DNA of 64,000 bases from Candidatus Promineofilum glycogenicum (GTDB taxonomy: Bacteria > Chloroflexota > Anaerolineae > Promineifilales > Promineifilaceae). The translations under genes were made by a program, and so were the position numbers. The stretch spans positions 62,001-126,000 of the forward strand of contig JADJHJ010000001.1 of assembly GCA_016707605.1 (NCBI GenBank). The letters run 5' to 3'. Of the stretch, positions 54,892-63,278 are shown one piece after another. Position 1 is the first letter of the stretch, and each line of letters starts with the position of its first letter. The notes under the pieces were generated by a model, which worked only from the letters and a program-made list of their open reading frames with translations, was not told the origin of the DNA and did not search any database.

Positions 54892-56436
54892 ATGAACCCC
54901 AAGATCGAACAACTCCGCCAGTTGAAGAAACAAGCGCACGAGGGCGGCGGCGAAGACCGGCTGGCCGCCCAGAAGGCCAAGGGCAAATTGACGGCCCGCG
55001 AACGGATCGACATCCTGCTGGATAAAGGCTCGTTCCATGAGGTGGACGCCCTCGTCGTCCATCGCGAGACCAACTTCGGCATGGACAAGAAGAAGTTCAT
55101 GGGCGATAGCGTCGTCACCGGCTGGGGGACGATTGACGGCCGCCTGGTCTACGTCTTCAGCCAGGACTTCACCGTCTTCGGCGGCAGCCTGAGCGGCGTC
55201 CACGCCGAGAAGATCTGCAAGATCATGGACATGGCCATGCGCAACGGCGCGCCGGTCGTCGGCATCAACGACTCCGGCGGGGCGCGCATCCAGGAGGGCG
55301 TGGTCAGCCTGGCCGGCTACGCCGACGTCTTCCTGCGCAACACCCTGGCCTCCGGCGTCGTGCCGCAGATCAGCGTCATCATGGGGCCGTGCGCCGGCGG
55401 CGCGGTCTATTCGCCGGCCCTGACCGACTTCATCTTCATGGTCAAGGGCAGCAGCCACATGTTCATCACCGGGCCGGACGTGGTCAAGACGGTGACGCAC
55501 CAGGACGTGACCTTCGAAGAGCTGGGCGGGGCCATGACCCACAACGTCATCAGCGGCGTGGCCCACATGGCTGCCGAGTCGGAAGAGGACTGCCTCTTCC
55601 TGATCCGCGAGCTTATGGGCTATCTGCCGTCCAACAACATGGAAGACGCTCCCTTCCGCGAGAGCAACGACGATGGCCTGCGGGCCGACGAGGCGCTGAA
55701 CAGCGTTGTGCCGGAGAATCCCAATCAGGCTTACGACATTAAGGACGTCATCCGGCTGATCGTTGACGAAGGTCGCTTCTACGAGATTCAGGAACACTAC
55801 GCCCAGAACATCGTCGTCGGCTTCGCCCGGCTGGGCGGCCACAGCATCGGCATCGTCGCCAACCAGCCGATGGTGTTGGCCGGCGTGCTGGACATCAACG
55901 CCAGCGAAAAGGCGGCGCGCTTCGTCCGCTTCTGCGACTGCTTCAACATTCCGCTGATCGTCTTCGAGGACGTGCCCGGCTTTTTGCCCGGGCTGGATCA
56001 GGAGCACGGCGGCATCATCCGCCACGGGGCCAAGCTGCTCTACGCCTTCTGCGAGGCCACCGTGCCCAAGCTGACGGTCATCACCCGCAAGGCCTACGGC
56101 GGCGCGTACTGTGTCATGAACAGCAAGCACATCCGCTCCGACTTCAACGTGGCCTGGCCGACGGCCGAGATCGCCGTCATGGGGCCGGAGGGCGCGGTCA
56201 ACATCATCTACCGGCGCGAGATCGCCGCCGCCGACACGCCGGAAGCCAAACGGAGCGAACTGGTGCACGAGTACCGCGAGCACCTGGCCAACCCCTACAT
56301 CGCCGCCCAGCGCGGCTACATCGACGACGTGATCGAACCGAGCGAGACACGGCCGCGCCTGATCAACGCCCTCAATATGCTACAGAACAAGCGCGATCAG
56401 AATCCGCCTAAGAAGCACGGCAACATTCCGTTGTAG
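54892..56436 (+). CDS. Acyl-CoA (propionyl/acetyl-CoA) carboxylase, carboxyltransferase subunit
   Basis: 514 residues, typical of fused AccD-AccA (PccB-type) subunits. Carries carboxyl from biotin to acyl-CoA, giving malonyl- or methylmalonyl-CoA. Motifs: KLTARERIDILLDKGSFHE, INDSGGARIQEGVVSLAGY (acyl-CoA oxyanion region), IMGPCAGGAVYSPALTDF, and C-terminal ITRKAYGGAYCVMNSKHI with PTAEIAVMGPEGAVNII. Substrate range cannot be read with confidence; the Asp/Ile determinant region would need alignment. Followed by the biotin carboxylase and a separate biotin-carrier gene, which completes the enzyme and could feed the synthase at 18-27 kb. Confidence 0.93.
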   Translation: MNPKIEQLRQLKKQAHEGGGEDRLAAQKAKGKLTARERIDILLDKGSFHEVDALVVHRETNFGMDKKKFMGDSVVTGWGTIDGRLVYVFSQDFTVFGGSLSGVHAEKICKIMDMAMRNGAPVVGINDSGGARIQEGVVSLAGYADVFLRNTLASGVVPQISVIMGPCAGGAVYSPALTDFIFMVKGSSHMFITGPDVVKTVTHQDVTFEELGGAMTHNVISGVAHMAAESEEDCLFLIRELMGYLPSNNMEDAPFRESNDDGLRADEALNSVVPENPNQAYDIKDVIRLIVDEGRFYEIQEHYAQNIVVGFARLGGHSIGIVANQPMVLAGVLDINASEKAARFVRFCDCFNIPLIVFEDVPGFLPGLDQEHGGIIRHGAKLLYAFCEATVPKLTVITRKAYGGAYCVMNSKHIRSDFNVAWPTAEIAVMGPEGAVNIIYRREIAAADTPEAKRSELVHEYREHLANPYIAAQRGYIDDVIEPSETRPRLINALNMLQNKRDQNPPKKHGNIPL

Positions 56437-56466
56437 GGGTTAGGGATTAGGGGTTAGGGATTAGGG
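56436..56466 (+). repeat. Short 14-bp tandem repeat after the carboxyltransferase gene
   Basis: ggggttagggatta occurs twice in tandem plus a partial third, starting in the TAG stop codon. A half copy of the aatctgc repeat (56489-56508) follows. Confidence 0.6.
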
Positions 56467-56530
56467 AAGAGAGCGGGTGAGGCTCTGGTAATCTGCTTAA
56501 TCTGCGGATCACTCCTCTTGAGAGACAACT

Positions 56531-58054
56531 ATGCTAAGGGATGATGGTCTGTTAGTTCAGAAGTTCGACAAGCTGCTCATCGCCAACCGGGGCGAGATCG
56601 CCATGCGCATCCTGCGCGCGGCGCGCGAACTGGGCATCGCCACCGTCGCCGTCTACTCCGACGCCGACCGCAACGCGCCCCACGTGCGCTTCGCCGACGA
56701 GGCCTACCACATTGGCCCACCGGCTGCCCGCGACAGCTATCTGGTGATGGATAGGATCATCGACGTGGCCCAGCGCTCCGGCGCGGGGGCCATTCACCCC
56801 GGCTACGGCTTCCTGGCCGAGCGCGAGAAGTTCGCCCAGGCTTGCGCCGACGCCGGCATCGTCTTTGTCGGCCCGCCGGCGCGGGCCATCGGCATTATGG
56901 GCGACAAGCTCATGGCCCGGGCAACGGTCATGGCTGCCGGCGTGCCCGTCGTGCCCGGCACGACGCCGGGCCAGACGGATGCCGAGATGAGCGCCGCCGC
57001 GCGGGAGATGGGCTTCCCGGTGCTGGTCAAGGCCGCGGCCGGCGGCGGCGGCAAGGGGATGCGGCCGGTGAGTTCGGCCGCGGGGTTGGCCGACGCCTTC
57101 GCCTCGGCCCGCCGCGAGGCCAAGGCCGCCTTTGGCGACGACACAGTCTACATCGAGAAGATGATCATCGAGGCGCGCCACATCGAGATTCAACTGCTGG
57201 CCGACAGCCACGGCAACACCATCTACCTGGGCGAGCGTGAGTGCTCGCTGCAGCGTCGCCACCAGAAGTTGATCGAGGAAGCGCCATCGTTTGTCGTCGA
57301 TGACGACCTGCGGCGGCGGATGGGCGAGGTGGCTGTGGCCGCCGCCCGCGCGGTAAATTATGTCAATGCGGGTACAATTGAATTCCTCGTCGACCGCGAC
57401 AAGAACTTCTACTTTCTGGAGATGAACACCCGTGTCCAGGTGGAACACCCGGTGACGGAACTGGTAACAGGCATCGACATCGTCCAGGAGCAGTTGCGCA
57501 TCGCCCGCGGCCGGCGGCTGCGGCTGCGGCAGGAGGACGTGGTCATCAACGGCTGGGCTATCGAGTGCCGCATCAACGCCGAAGACCCCTACAACAGCTA
57601 TCTGCCCTCCACCGGCGTCATCACCTCGGTGCAGTTACCCACCGGGCCGGGCGTGCGCGTCGATACCGGCGTCTTCGAGGGCAACGAGATTTCGCCCTAC
57701 TACGACTCCATGATCAGCAAGCTCATCTGCTATGGCGAGACGCGCGGCGAGGCGGTGCTGCGCATGCGGCGGGCGCTGGAGGAGTACCGCATCATGGGCG
57801 TGAAGACCAACATCCCGTTCCACCAGCACATGATGGACAGCCACCGCTTCCTGTCCGGCCAGTTCGACACCAAGTTCGTCGAAGACCGCTTCAGCATGGA
57901 CGACCGCGACACCGCCCACGCCCTGGAAGCGGCGCTGCTGGCCACGCTGGCCGCCCACGAGCAGAACCAGCGCGCGGCCCAACTTGTCGCCCCCGGCGCG
58001 CGCGACACGAGCAACTGGAAGTGGTACTCGCGCTGGGAGCGGCTGCGCAGATAG
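56531..58054 (+). CDS. accC: Biotin carboxylase subunit of acyl-CoA carboxylase
   Basis: 507 residues. ATP-dependent carboxylation of biotin. Seen: N-terminal KLLIANRGEIAMRILRAAREL, ATP-grasp loop VKAAAGGGGKGMR, ERECSLQRRHQKLIEEAPS, EMNTRVQVEHPVTELVTGID (catalytic region), and ECRINAEDPYNSYLPSTG with VDTGVFEGNEISPYYDSMI. The N-terminus carries a ten-residue extension relative to many AccC proteins. It lies between the carboxyltransferase and biotin-carrier genes. No BCCP domain is fused to it, unlike long actinobacterial AccA3-type subunits. Confidence 0.95.
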   Translation: MLRDDGLLVQKFDKLLIANRGEIAMRILRAARELGIATVAVYSDADRNAPHVRFADEAYHIGPPAARDSYLVMDRIIDVAQRSGAGAIHPGYGFLAEREKFAQACADAGIVFVGPPARAIGIMGDKLMARATVMAAGVPVVPGTTPGQTDAEMSAAAREMGFPVLVKAAAGGGGKGMRPVSSAAGLADAFASARREAKAAFGDDTVYIEKMIIEARHIEIQLLADSHGNTIYLGERECSLQRRHQKLIEEAPSFVVDDDLRRRMGEVAVAAARAVNYVNAGTIEFLVDRDKNFYFLEMNTRVQVEHPVTELVTGIDIVQEQLRIARGRRLRLRQEDVVINGWAIECRINAEDPYNSYLPSTGVITSVQLPTGPGVRVDTGVFEGNEISPYYDSMISKLICYGETRGEAVLRMRRALEEYRIMGVKTNIPFHQHMMDSHRFLSGQFDTKFVEDRFSMDDRDTAHALEAALLATLAAHEQNQRAAQLVAPGARDTSNWKWYSRWERLRR

Positions 58055-58057
58055 GGT

Positions 58058-58134
58058 GTAGTCGTTGGTCGTTCGTCATGCGACTAACGACCAACGACTA
58101 CTGACAACTAACAACTGACAACTGGCAACTGCCC
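58058..58134. repeat. Inverted repeat plus short tandem array between accC and the BCCP gene
   Basis: Arms gtagtcgttggtcgtt (58058-58073) and aacgaccaacgactac (58086-58101) pair perfectly, followed by tandem tgacaactaacaactgacaactggcaactg-like units. The same wording (gttggtcgttagtcgttgg, ccactgaccactgg) is found inside the synthase linker at 24570-24680. Confidence 0.75.
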
Positions 58135-58650
58135 ATGAAATACATAGCCACCGTCAAAGATCAAGAGTACACCATCGAAATTGACGCCGACCGGGGCATT
58201 CTCATCGATGGCCGGCCGCAGGAGGTCGATTTTCGCCGCTTGCCCGCCGGCGGAGTGACGTCGCTGCTGATGAACCATCGTTCCGTCGCCGCCGTAGTCG
58301 AAGAGCGCAGCGATCATTGGGAGGTGCTCATCGAGGGCGAGCTTTACAGCGTCCAGGTGCAGGATGAGCGCGCCTACCGGCTGGGCCGGATGCGCACGAC
58401 GGGGATGAGCGTCGACGGGGAAGCCATCGTCGCCTCACCCATGCCGGGCATCATCGTCGCCGTGCCCGTGGCCGTGGGCGACGTGGTGCAGCGCGGGCAG
58501 AAGGTGGTCATCCTGGAGTCCATGAAGATGGAGAACGAGCTGCGCGCGCCGTGCGACGGCGTCGTGACCCACATCCACGTCAGCGCCGGGGCCAGCGTCG
58601 AGAAGGATCAGCCGCTGGTGGGCATCAGCCAGGAACATGACGAAGCGTAG
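58135..58650 (+). CDS. Biotin carboxyl carrier protein of acyl-CoA carboxylase
   Basis: 171 residues. The C-terminal ~75 residues form a biotinyl domain with the lysine in VILESMKMENELRAP and flanking beta-hairpins IVASPMPGIIVAVPVAVGD and GVVTHIHVSAGASVEKDQPL. The N-terminal ~95 residues (MKYIATVKDQEYTIEID, EERSDHWEVLIEGELYSVQV) resemble the BT-like domain of propionyl-CoA carboxylase alpha chains, here as a separate protein. Completes the three-gene carboxylase with the two preceding genes. Confidence 0.92.
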   Translation: MKYIATVKDQEYTIEIDADRGILIDGRPQEVDFRRLPAGGVTSLLMNHRSVAAVVEERSDHWEVLIEGELYSVQVQDERAYRLGRMRTTGMSVDGEAIVASPMPGIIVAVPVAVGDVVQRGQKVVILESMKMENELRAPCDGVVTHIHVSAGASVEKDQPLVGISQEHDEA

Positions 58651-58651
58651 G

Positions 58652-58712
58652 GAAACCGCAGATTACGCAGCTTAGCTCAAGCAATCTGCGAAATCTGCGT
58701 AATCTGCGGTTT
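58652..58712. repeat. Dispersed palindromic repeat, copy 6
   Basis: gaaaccgcagattacgcag and ctgcgtaatctgcggtttc as inverted arms, between the BCCP and CYTH genes. Confidence 0.75.
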
Positions 58713-58731
58713 CTTTTCTTCTTGAAATATC

Positions 58732-59362
58732 ATGGAACCGAATGTCGAAGTTGAGGTAAAGTTCCTGGTCGATGACCTGGAGGCGGTGCGGCGGCGGCTG
58801 GTCGCGGCCGGGGCGACGACCGGCGCGCCGCGCGTCCACGAGCGCAACGTACGCTTCGACACGGCCGACGGCGCGCTGCTGGCCCGCCAGGCGCTGCTGC
58901 GGCTGCGGCAGGACAGCCGCGTGCGCTTGACCTACAAAGGGCTATCCGACCAGGACGCCGGCAGCGAAGCCAAGATCCGCGAGGAGATCGAGTTGACCGT
59001 CGAGGAGTTCGACCGCATGGCCCTCATCTTCGCCCGGCTGGGCTTTGGTGCGGTGCAGAGTTACGAGAAGTATCGCCAGACGTTCCACTGGCGCGACGTG
59101 GAAGTGGTGCTCGACGAGATGCCCTTCGGCAACTTCGTGGAGCTGGAAGGGGGCGACGGACGCCGAACTGAAGGACGCCGCCGCCGCGCTGGGGCTGGAC
59201 TGGTCGCGGCGCGTGCTGACCAACTACCTGGAACTGATGGAGCAGGCCCGTCGCGCGTTCGACTTGCCGTTCAACGACCTGACCTTCGCCAATTTCGCGG
59301 GCCGGCCGGTGGACATGGGCGCGCTGCTGCCGCTATGCGCCGTGGACGAGGTGACGCCATGA
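58732..59362 (+). CDS. CYTH-domain protein (class IV cyclase/triphosphatase family), one frame break
   Basis: 209 residues once one extra G in the ggggg run at about 59149-59153 is removed. N-terminal signature Glu6-x-Glu8-x-Lys10 (VEVEVKFLVDD), then VRFDTADGALLARQALLRLRQ, VRLTYKG, KIREEIELTV and EVVLDEMPFGNFVELEG, all typical of CYTH tunnel-fold enzymes acting on triphosphates (inorganic triphosphate, thiamine triphosphate) or making cAMP. After the break the same domain continues as DAELKDAAAALGLDWSRRV and ends at TGA 59362. The stop overlaps the ATG of the next gene (ATGA), so the two are translationally coupled. Confidence 0.82.
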
Positions 59363-60393
59363 CCGAGCGCCCCGACTTGAGCCAGGCCCCGGCCGACGTG
59401 GTGGCCTACGTCGAGGCGCTGGAGGCCGAGTTGGCCCGCCTGCGCGGCCGGAGCGAGCCGCGAGTTGCCGTCCCAGCCGCTCTGCCCGACGAACCCCCCT
59501 CGCCCTACGCCATCGTCACCATCAGCCGCCGCGGCGCGGCCAAGCGCACGCCGCGCCACCTCTACGGCCGGCAGCGGCGCGGCGGCATGGGCGTCTTTGA
59601 CCTGGACGCGGCCGACGACGACGCGCCATCGCTGCTGGCCCACGTGGGCGAGGCCGACACGCTGCTGCTGTTCACGTCCGACGGCCGCGCCTTTCGCCTG
59701 CCGGCGGGCAAGCTGCCGGAGTCGCCGGTGCGGGCGCGCGGCATGGCCCTGGCCGATCTGCTGCCGCTGCGGCCGGGCGAGCGGGTCGTCGGCGCGCTGA
59801 GCGAGGGGGGCGGGCAGTACATTATCCTGCTCAGCCAGCGCGGCTGGGTGCGGCGGGTGCGAGCGTCCTATCTGGGCGGCAGCCTCATCCCCGGCACGAG
59901 CTTCCACGATCTGAAGGAAGGCGGGCCGCTGGTGGCCGCCGCCTGGTCGGGTGGCGGCGACGACCTGTTTCTGGCCTCGCGCGAGGGCAAGGCCATCCGC
60001 TTTATGGAGACACAGGTGCCGGCCCGCGGCTGCCTGGGCATCCGCCTCGACGTGACCGACGCCGCCGTGGCCGTGACCGCCGTCCGGGCCGACGACGGCG
60101 TCTTCCTGCTGGGCGGCGACGGGCAGGGGACGGTGCGCCTGATGAGCGGCTTTGCCGCCAACAAGGCCCCGGCGGCGGCCGGCAAGGTGGCCATGAAGAC
60201 GGAGCAACTCGTCGGCGCGGCGCGCGTGCGGGCCGGCGACGAGTTGTTCATCATCTCGCGGCTGGGCAAGCTGATCCGCTTCGCCGCCGACGAGATTCCG
60301 GCCAAGGAGGGTGTAGTGCAGGGCGTGGCCTGCATGGCCCTGCGCGCCGACGAGGCCACGGCCATTACCACCGTCCCCGCCGATTCTCTATGA
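59359..60393 (+). CDS. Stand-alone GyrA C-terminal-domain-like beta-propeller protein
   Basis: 344 residues from ATG 59359, overlapping the CYTH stop by four bases. After a ~55-residue N-terminus with a short coiled-coil-like stretch (DVVAYVEALEAELARLRG), the protein resembles the DNA-wrapping C-terminal propeller of gyrase A/ParC: a GyrA-box-like QRRGGMGV, and blades LLLFTSDGRAFRLPAGKLP, YIILLSQRGWVRRVRASYL, DLFLASREGKAIRFMETQV, VFLLGGDGQGTVRLMS and ELFIISRLGKLIRFAADEIP. There is no breakage-reunion domain or catalytic Tyr. Expected to bind or wrap DNA; role unknown. Confidence 0.8.
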   Translation: MTERPDLSQAPADVVAYVEALEAELARLRGRSEPRVAVPAALPDEPPSPYAIVTISRRGAAKRTPRHLYGRQRRGGMGVFDLDAADDDAPSLLAHVGEADTLLLFTSDGRAFRLPAGKLPESPVRARGMALADLLPLRPGERVVGALSEGGGQYIILLSQRGWVRRVRASYLGGSLIPGTSFHDLKEGGPLVAAAWSGGGDDLFLASREGKAIRFMETQVPARGCLGIRLDVTDAAVAVTAVRADDGVFLLGGDGQGTVRLMSGFAANKAPAAAGKVAMKTEQLVGAARVRAGDELFIISRLGKLIRFAADEIPAKEGVVQGVACMALRADEATAITTVPADSL

Positions 60394-60429
60394 CGTTTCC
60401 CTACTGGTTGCGTGAATTGAAGAAGGATG

Positions 60430-60520
60430 ATCCGCAGATTAGGCAGATTGGGCAGATTTCAGAAGGAAGAAATCATCCCGCTTTATTCTGAAATCTGCCC
60501 AATCTGCCCAATCTGCGGAT
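60430..60520. repeat. Dispersed palindromic repeat, copy 7
   Basis: atccgcagattaggcagatt at one end and aatctgcccaatctgcggat at the other; between the GyrA-CTD-like and M20 amidohydrolase genes. Same subfamily as copy 1. Confidence 0.8.
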
Positions 60521-60570
60521 CAATATTCTGATTTTCTATCAATCTTCCTTTATCTCTCGGAGAACTCCTT

Positions 60571-61749
60571 ATGCTCGACAAAGCCAAGCTACTCAGCGAC
60601 GAGATGATCCGCCTGCGGCGCGTCATCCATGCCAACCCTGAACTCAGCTTCCAGGAGTACCAGACCGCCGCGCTGGTGGCCGACACGCTGGCCGAGATCG
60701 GCGGCTACCGCGTGCGCACCGGCGTGGGCAAGACGGGCGTCGTGGCCGACCTGGGCGACGACGGCCCGCTGATCGCCATTCGCGCCGACATGGACGCCCT
60801 GCCCATCAGCGAGGCCAACGCCGAACCCTACTGCTCTTGCAACCCCGGCGTCATGCACGCCTGCGGCCACGACGCCCACACCGCCATCCTGCTGGGCGTG
60901 GCCCATATGCTGCGCCAGAGCTACCGCGATGAGCCGTGGCGCGGCCGGGTGCGCCTGCTCTTCCAGCCGGCCGAGGAGGCGTTTGACGAGAACAACATCA
61001 GCGGCGCGACGGCCATGATCGACGATGGCGCGCTGGAGGGCATCGACGCGGTCATCGCCCTGCACGTCTCGGCCGACCAGCCCAGCGGCCAATTCCAGTT
61101 CTACGACGGGCCAAGCCTGGCCGCGGTTGACTCGTTCGACGCCTGGCTCACCGGCGACGGCGCGCACGGCGCTTACCCCCACACCGGCAGCGACCCCATC
61201 TACATGCTGGCCCCCGTGCTGACCGCGCTCTACGCCATTCCGTCGCGGCGCATCAACCCGCTGGAGCCATCGGTCGTCAGCATCGGCCAGGTGAGCGGCG
61301 GCGCGGCCAGCAACGTCATCCCCAACGAAGTGCTGCTGCGCGGCACGCTGCGCTCGCTGCGGGCGGAGGTGCGCGAGCAACTGTGGGCCGAGGTGGAGAA
61401 CGCCCTGCGCCTGACCGAGCACCTGGGCGGCGGCTACAAGCTCAACATCATCAAGGGCTACCCGCCGATGATCAACGACCCGGAGGCCAACGGCTGGATG
61501 CGCGCTGTGGCTGCCGACCTGCTGGGCGAGGCGGTCGTCCACGAGCGGCCGTTCGGCATGGGCGCGGAGGACTTCGCCTACATGACCCAGCGCGGCAAGG
61601 GGGCGATGTTCATGCTGGGGGCGTGCGTGCCCGAAGGCGCGCCGCGCCATCACCACACCAGCACCTTCGACATCGACGAAAGCGTGTTGGCCCCCGGCGC
61701 GGCCGTGCTGGCCGAGACGGCGCGCCGCTTCGTCACCAATAACCTGTAG
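60571..61749 (+). CDS. M20 amidohydrolase (hippurate/N-acyl-amino-acid hydrolase family)
   Basis: 392 residues from ATG 60571 with GGAGAA upstream. Family features: RRVIHANPELSFQEYQTA, IRADMDALPISE, VMHACGHDAHTAILLG (metal Cys and His), LLFQPAEEAF (catalytic Glu), AHGAYPHTGSDP, IGQVSGGAASNVIPNEV, GMGAEDFAYM and HHHTSTFDIDESVL. Such enzymes hydrolyse N-acyl amino acids, hippurate or indole-acetyl amino acids in the cytoplasm. Substrate not determined. A hairpin (61761-61792) follows the stop. Confidence 0.93.
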   Translation: MLDKAKLLSDEMIRLRRVIHANPELSFQEYQTAALVADTLAEIGGYRVRTGVGKTGVVADLGDDGPLIAIRADMDALPISEANAEPYCSCNPGVMHACGHDAHTAILLGVAHMLRQSYRDEPWRGRVRLLFQPAEEAFDENNISGATAMIDDGALEGIDAVIALHVSADQPSGQFQFYDGPSLAAVDSFDAWLTGDGAHGAYPHTGSDPIYMLAPVLTALYAIPSRRINPLEPSVVSIGQVSGGAASNVIPNEVLLRGTLRSLRAEVREQLWAEVENALRLTEHLGGGYKLNIIKGYPPMINDPEANGWMRAVAADLLGEAVVHERPFGMGAEDFAYMTQRGKGAMFMLGACVPEGAPRHHHTSTFDIDESVLAPGAAVLAETARRFVTNNL

Positions 61750-61760
61750 CCTCCGTTCTC

Positions 61761-61792
61761 GGTGCGTCGCACTTTCTGAAGTGCGTCGCACC
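61761..61792 (+). terminator. Hairpin after the M20 amidohydrolase gene
   Basis: ggtgcgtcgcactt (61761-61774), loop tctg, aagtgcgtcgcacc (61779-61792), one mismatch; no U-tract. The rest of 61793-61996 is AT-richer and holds the promoter region of the next gene (TATACT at 61882-61887 is a weak -10 candidate). Confidence 0.45.
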
Positions 61793-61996
61793 TTCGCCGG
61801 GGCAACCCCCAAAGTGGGATACACCCTGTTATTATGACAAGAAAGAACCTCTGTTCTATAGAAATCCCAAAAATACTTATGTATACTATGGGGACTTAAG
61901 AGGGTATTAGGAAAGTATGATGGCTCCCCTGCGCCCGGTTTGAGCCAGGCCATCATCGCCCGCCAAGCAACAGGTGAATGGTCAGGAGGTTTAAGA

Positions 61997-63103
61997 ATGA
62001 CTTCACATTCGTCAGAAGGTAGCGGACAGGCGAACGGCCGGCGGTTCGGCGCGCTGATTCGCCCGCGGTTTTTCATCCTCGTGCTCTTGCTCGTCGCGGT
62101 GGCCGTCTTTGCCGGCGCTAATCAGGTTCGATCCAGCACCATCCCGACCATCAGCATCAGCAGCGTCGTAACGGATCAGACCGTGACGATCCAGACCTAC
62201 AACTTCCCGGCGAATCAGAACTTCGTCGTGACGATGGGGCCGTTTGGATCGAAGGGCATCAACGGCATTCCGGTGGCGACAATCAACTCCGGCGTGGGCG
62301 GGTCGTTCAGCGCGACCTACAACATCCCGGCGCAGTTGAAAGGCTCTTACCAGATCGCCATCCGGCTGCAAACGTCGCACGCCTATCCGTTCTACGCCTT
62401 CAACTGGTTCTATAACAACACCACGACCGGCGGCCCCGGCACGGGCGGCATCCCCGGCTACACCGGTATTCCGACCTTCAGCATCTCGGCCGTCGACGTG
62501 GACAAGACGGTCACCATCCAGACAACCAACTTCCCGCCCAATCAGACGTTCACCGTGCGCATGGGCCCGATGGGTTCGCGCGGCATTAACGGTATCGTCG
62601 TCGGGACGTTGCAGTCGGGTGTTGGCGGGGCGCTGAAGGCGCAGTTCCCCATCCCGGCCCAGTTGCAGAAGTCGTATCAGATCGCCATCCGGGCCGAGAC
62701 GGCGCACGCCAACCCGTTCTTCGCCTACAACTGGTTCTACAACAACACCACCGGCACCGGCGGCCAGCCGCCGCCGACCGTGCCGCCGGGGCCGATCTAC
62801 ACCGGCATCCCGACCTTCACGGTTTGCAGCGTGGTGCAGAACGGCTCGGTGAAGATTCAGACCGCCAACTTCCCGCCGAACCAGACGTTCAGAGTGACGA
62901 TGGGCGCGTTCGGCACGCAGGGCATTGGCGGCGTTGAAGTCGGCACGATCAACTCCGGCACAGGCGGCACGCTGACGGCCGAGTTCGGCATCCCGGCCCA
63001 GTTCGCCGGCTGGAATCGCATTGCTCTCCGCGTCCAGACGGCCCACGCCTATCCGTTCTTCGCCTATAACTGGTTCTTCAACACCACGGCAACCGTCTGC
63101 TAA
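61997..63103 (+). CDS. Secreted or surface-anchored protein with three tandem ~100-residue repeats
   Basis: 368 residues from ATG 61997, behind a strong AGGAGG. One N-terminal membrane/signal segment (FFILVLLLVAVAVFAGA), then three repeats with the pattern PTFSI-(S/C)-V-V, (V/K)-TIQTxNFPPNQTF, V-MGPMGSRGINGI-VGT, GGxLxAxFxIPAQ, YQIAIRxxTAHAxPFFAYNWFYNNTT. Repeats are separated by short Gly/Pro/Thr linkers. Each repeat resembles a small Ig-like beta-sandwich; two cysteines occur only in the third repeat (VCSVV and TATVC at the very end). No catalytic motif. Probably an extracellular structural or adhesion protein; exact role unknown. A terminator follows. Confidence 0.75.
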   Translation: MTSHSSEGSGQANGRRFGALIRPRFFILVLLLVAVAVFAGANQVRSSTIPTISISSVVTDQTVTIQTYNFPANQNFVVTMGPFGSKGINGIPVATINSGVGGSFSATYNIPAQLKGSYQIAIRLQTSHAYPFYAFNWFYNNTTTGGPGTGGIPGYTGIPTFSISAVDVDKTVTIQTTNFPPNQTFTVRMGPMGSRGINGIVVGTLQSGVGGALKAQFPIPAQLQKSYQIAIRAETAHANPFFAYNWFYNNTTGTGGQPPPTVPPGPIYTGIPTFTVCSVVQNGSVKIQTANFPPNQTFRVTMGAFGTQGIGGVEVGTINSGTGGTLTAEFGIPAQFAGWNRIALRVQTAHAYPFFAYNWFFNTTATVC

Positions 63104-63133
63104 GCGTTTTACGGTTCGCCTGCTCGCGCAAGA

Positions 63134-63200
63134 GGGCAAGGCGACCAGGAGCAAAGCGTGGCCCAGCGCCGCGTCGCCTCCCGGTCGCCTTGTCCTTTTT
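63134..63200 (+). terminator. Rho-independent terminator
   Basis: gggcaaggcgaccaggag (63134-63151) pairs with ctcccggtcgccttgtcc (63178-63195) with two G-U type mismatches, directly followed by ttttt (63196-63200). Confidence 0.75.
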
Positions 63201-63278
63201 CGTGCCGCCTGGCGCAGAAGTGGCCCGCCCTCACCATTCGTGATAGAAAGACAGTCGTATTTACTGAGGGAGTGACGT

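Noticed and set aside
56436..56466. Telomere-like ggggttaggg repeats
   Set aside because: Two 14-bp units next to other short repeats in a bacterial operon; no chromosome end or resolvase features.
58732..60393. Single CYTH-GyrA fusion protein of about 550 residues
   Set aside because: The fusion depends on one extra G at ~59150; the CYTH domain continues in the other frame to a stop that overlaps a good ATG for the propeller gene.
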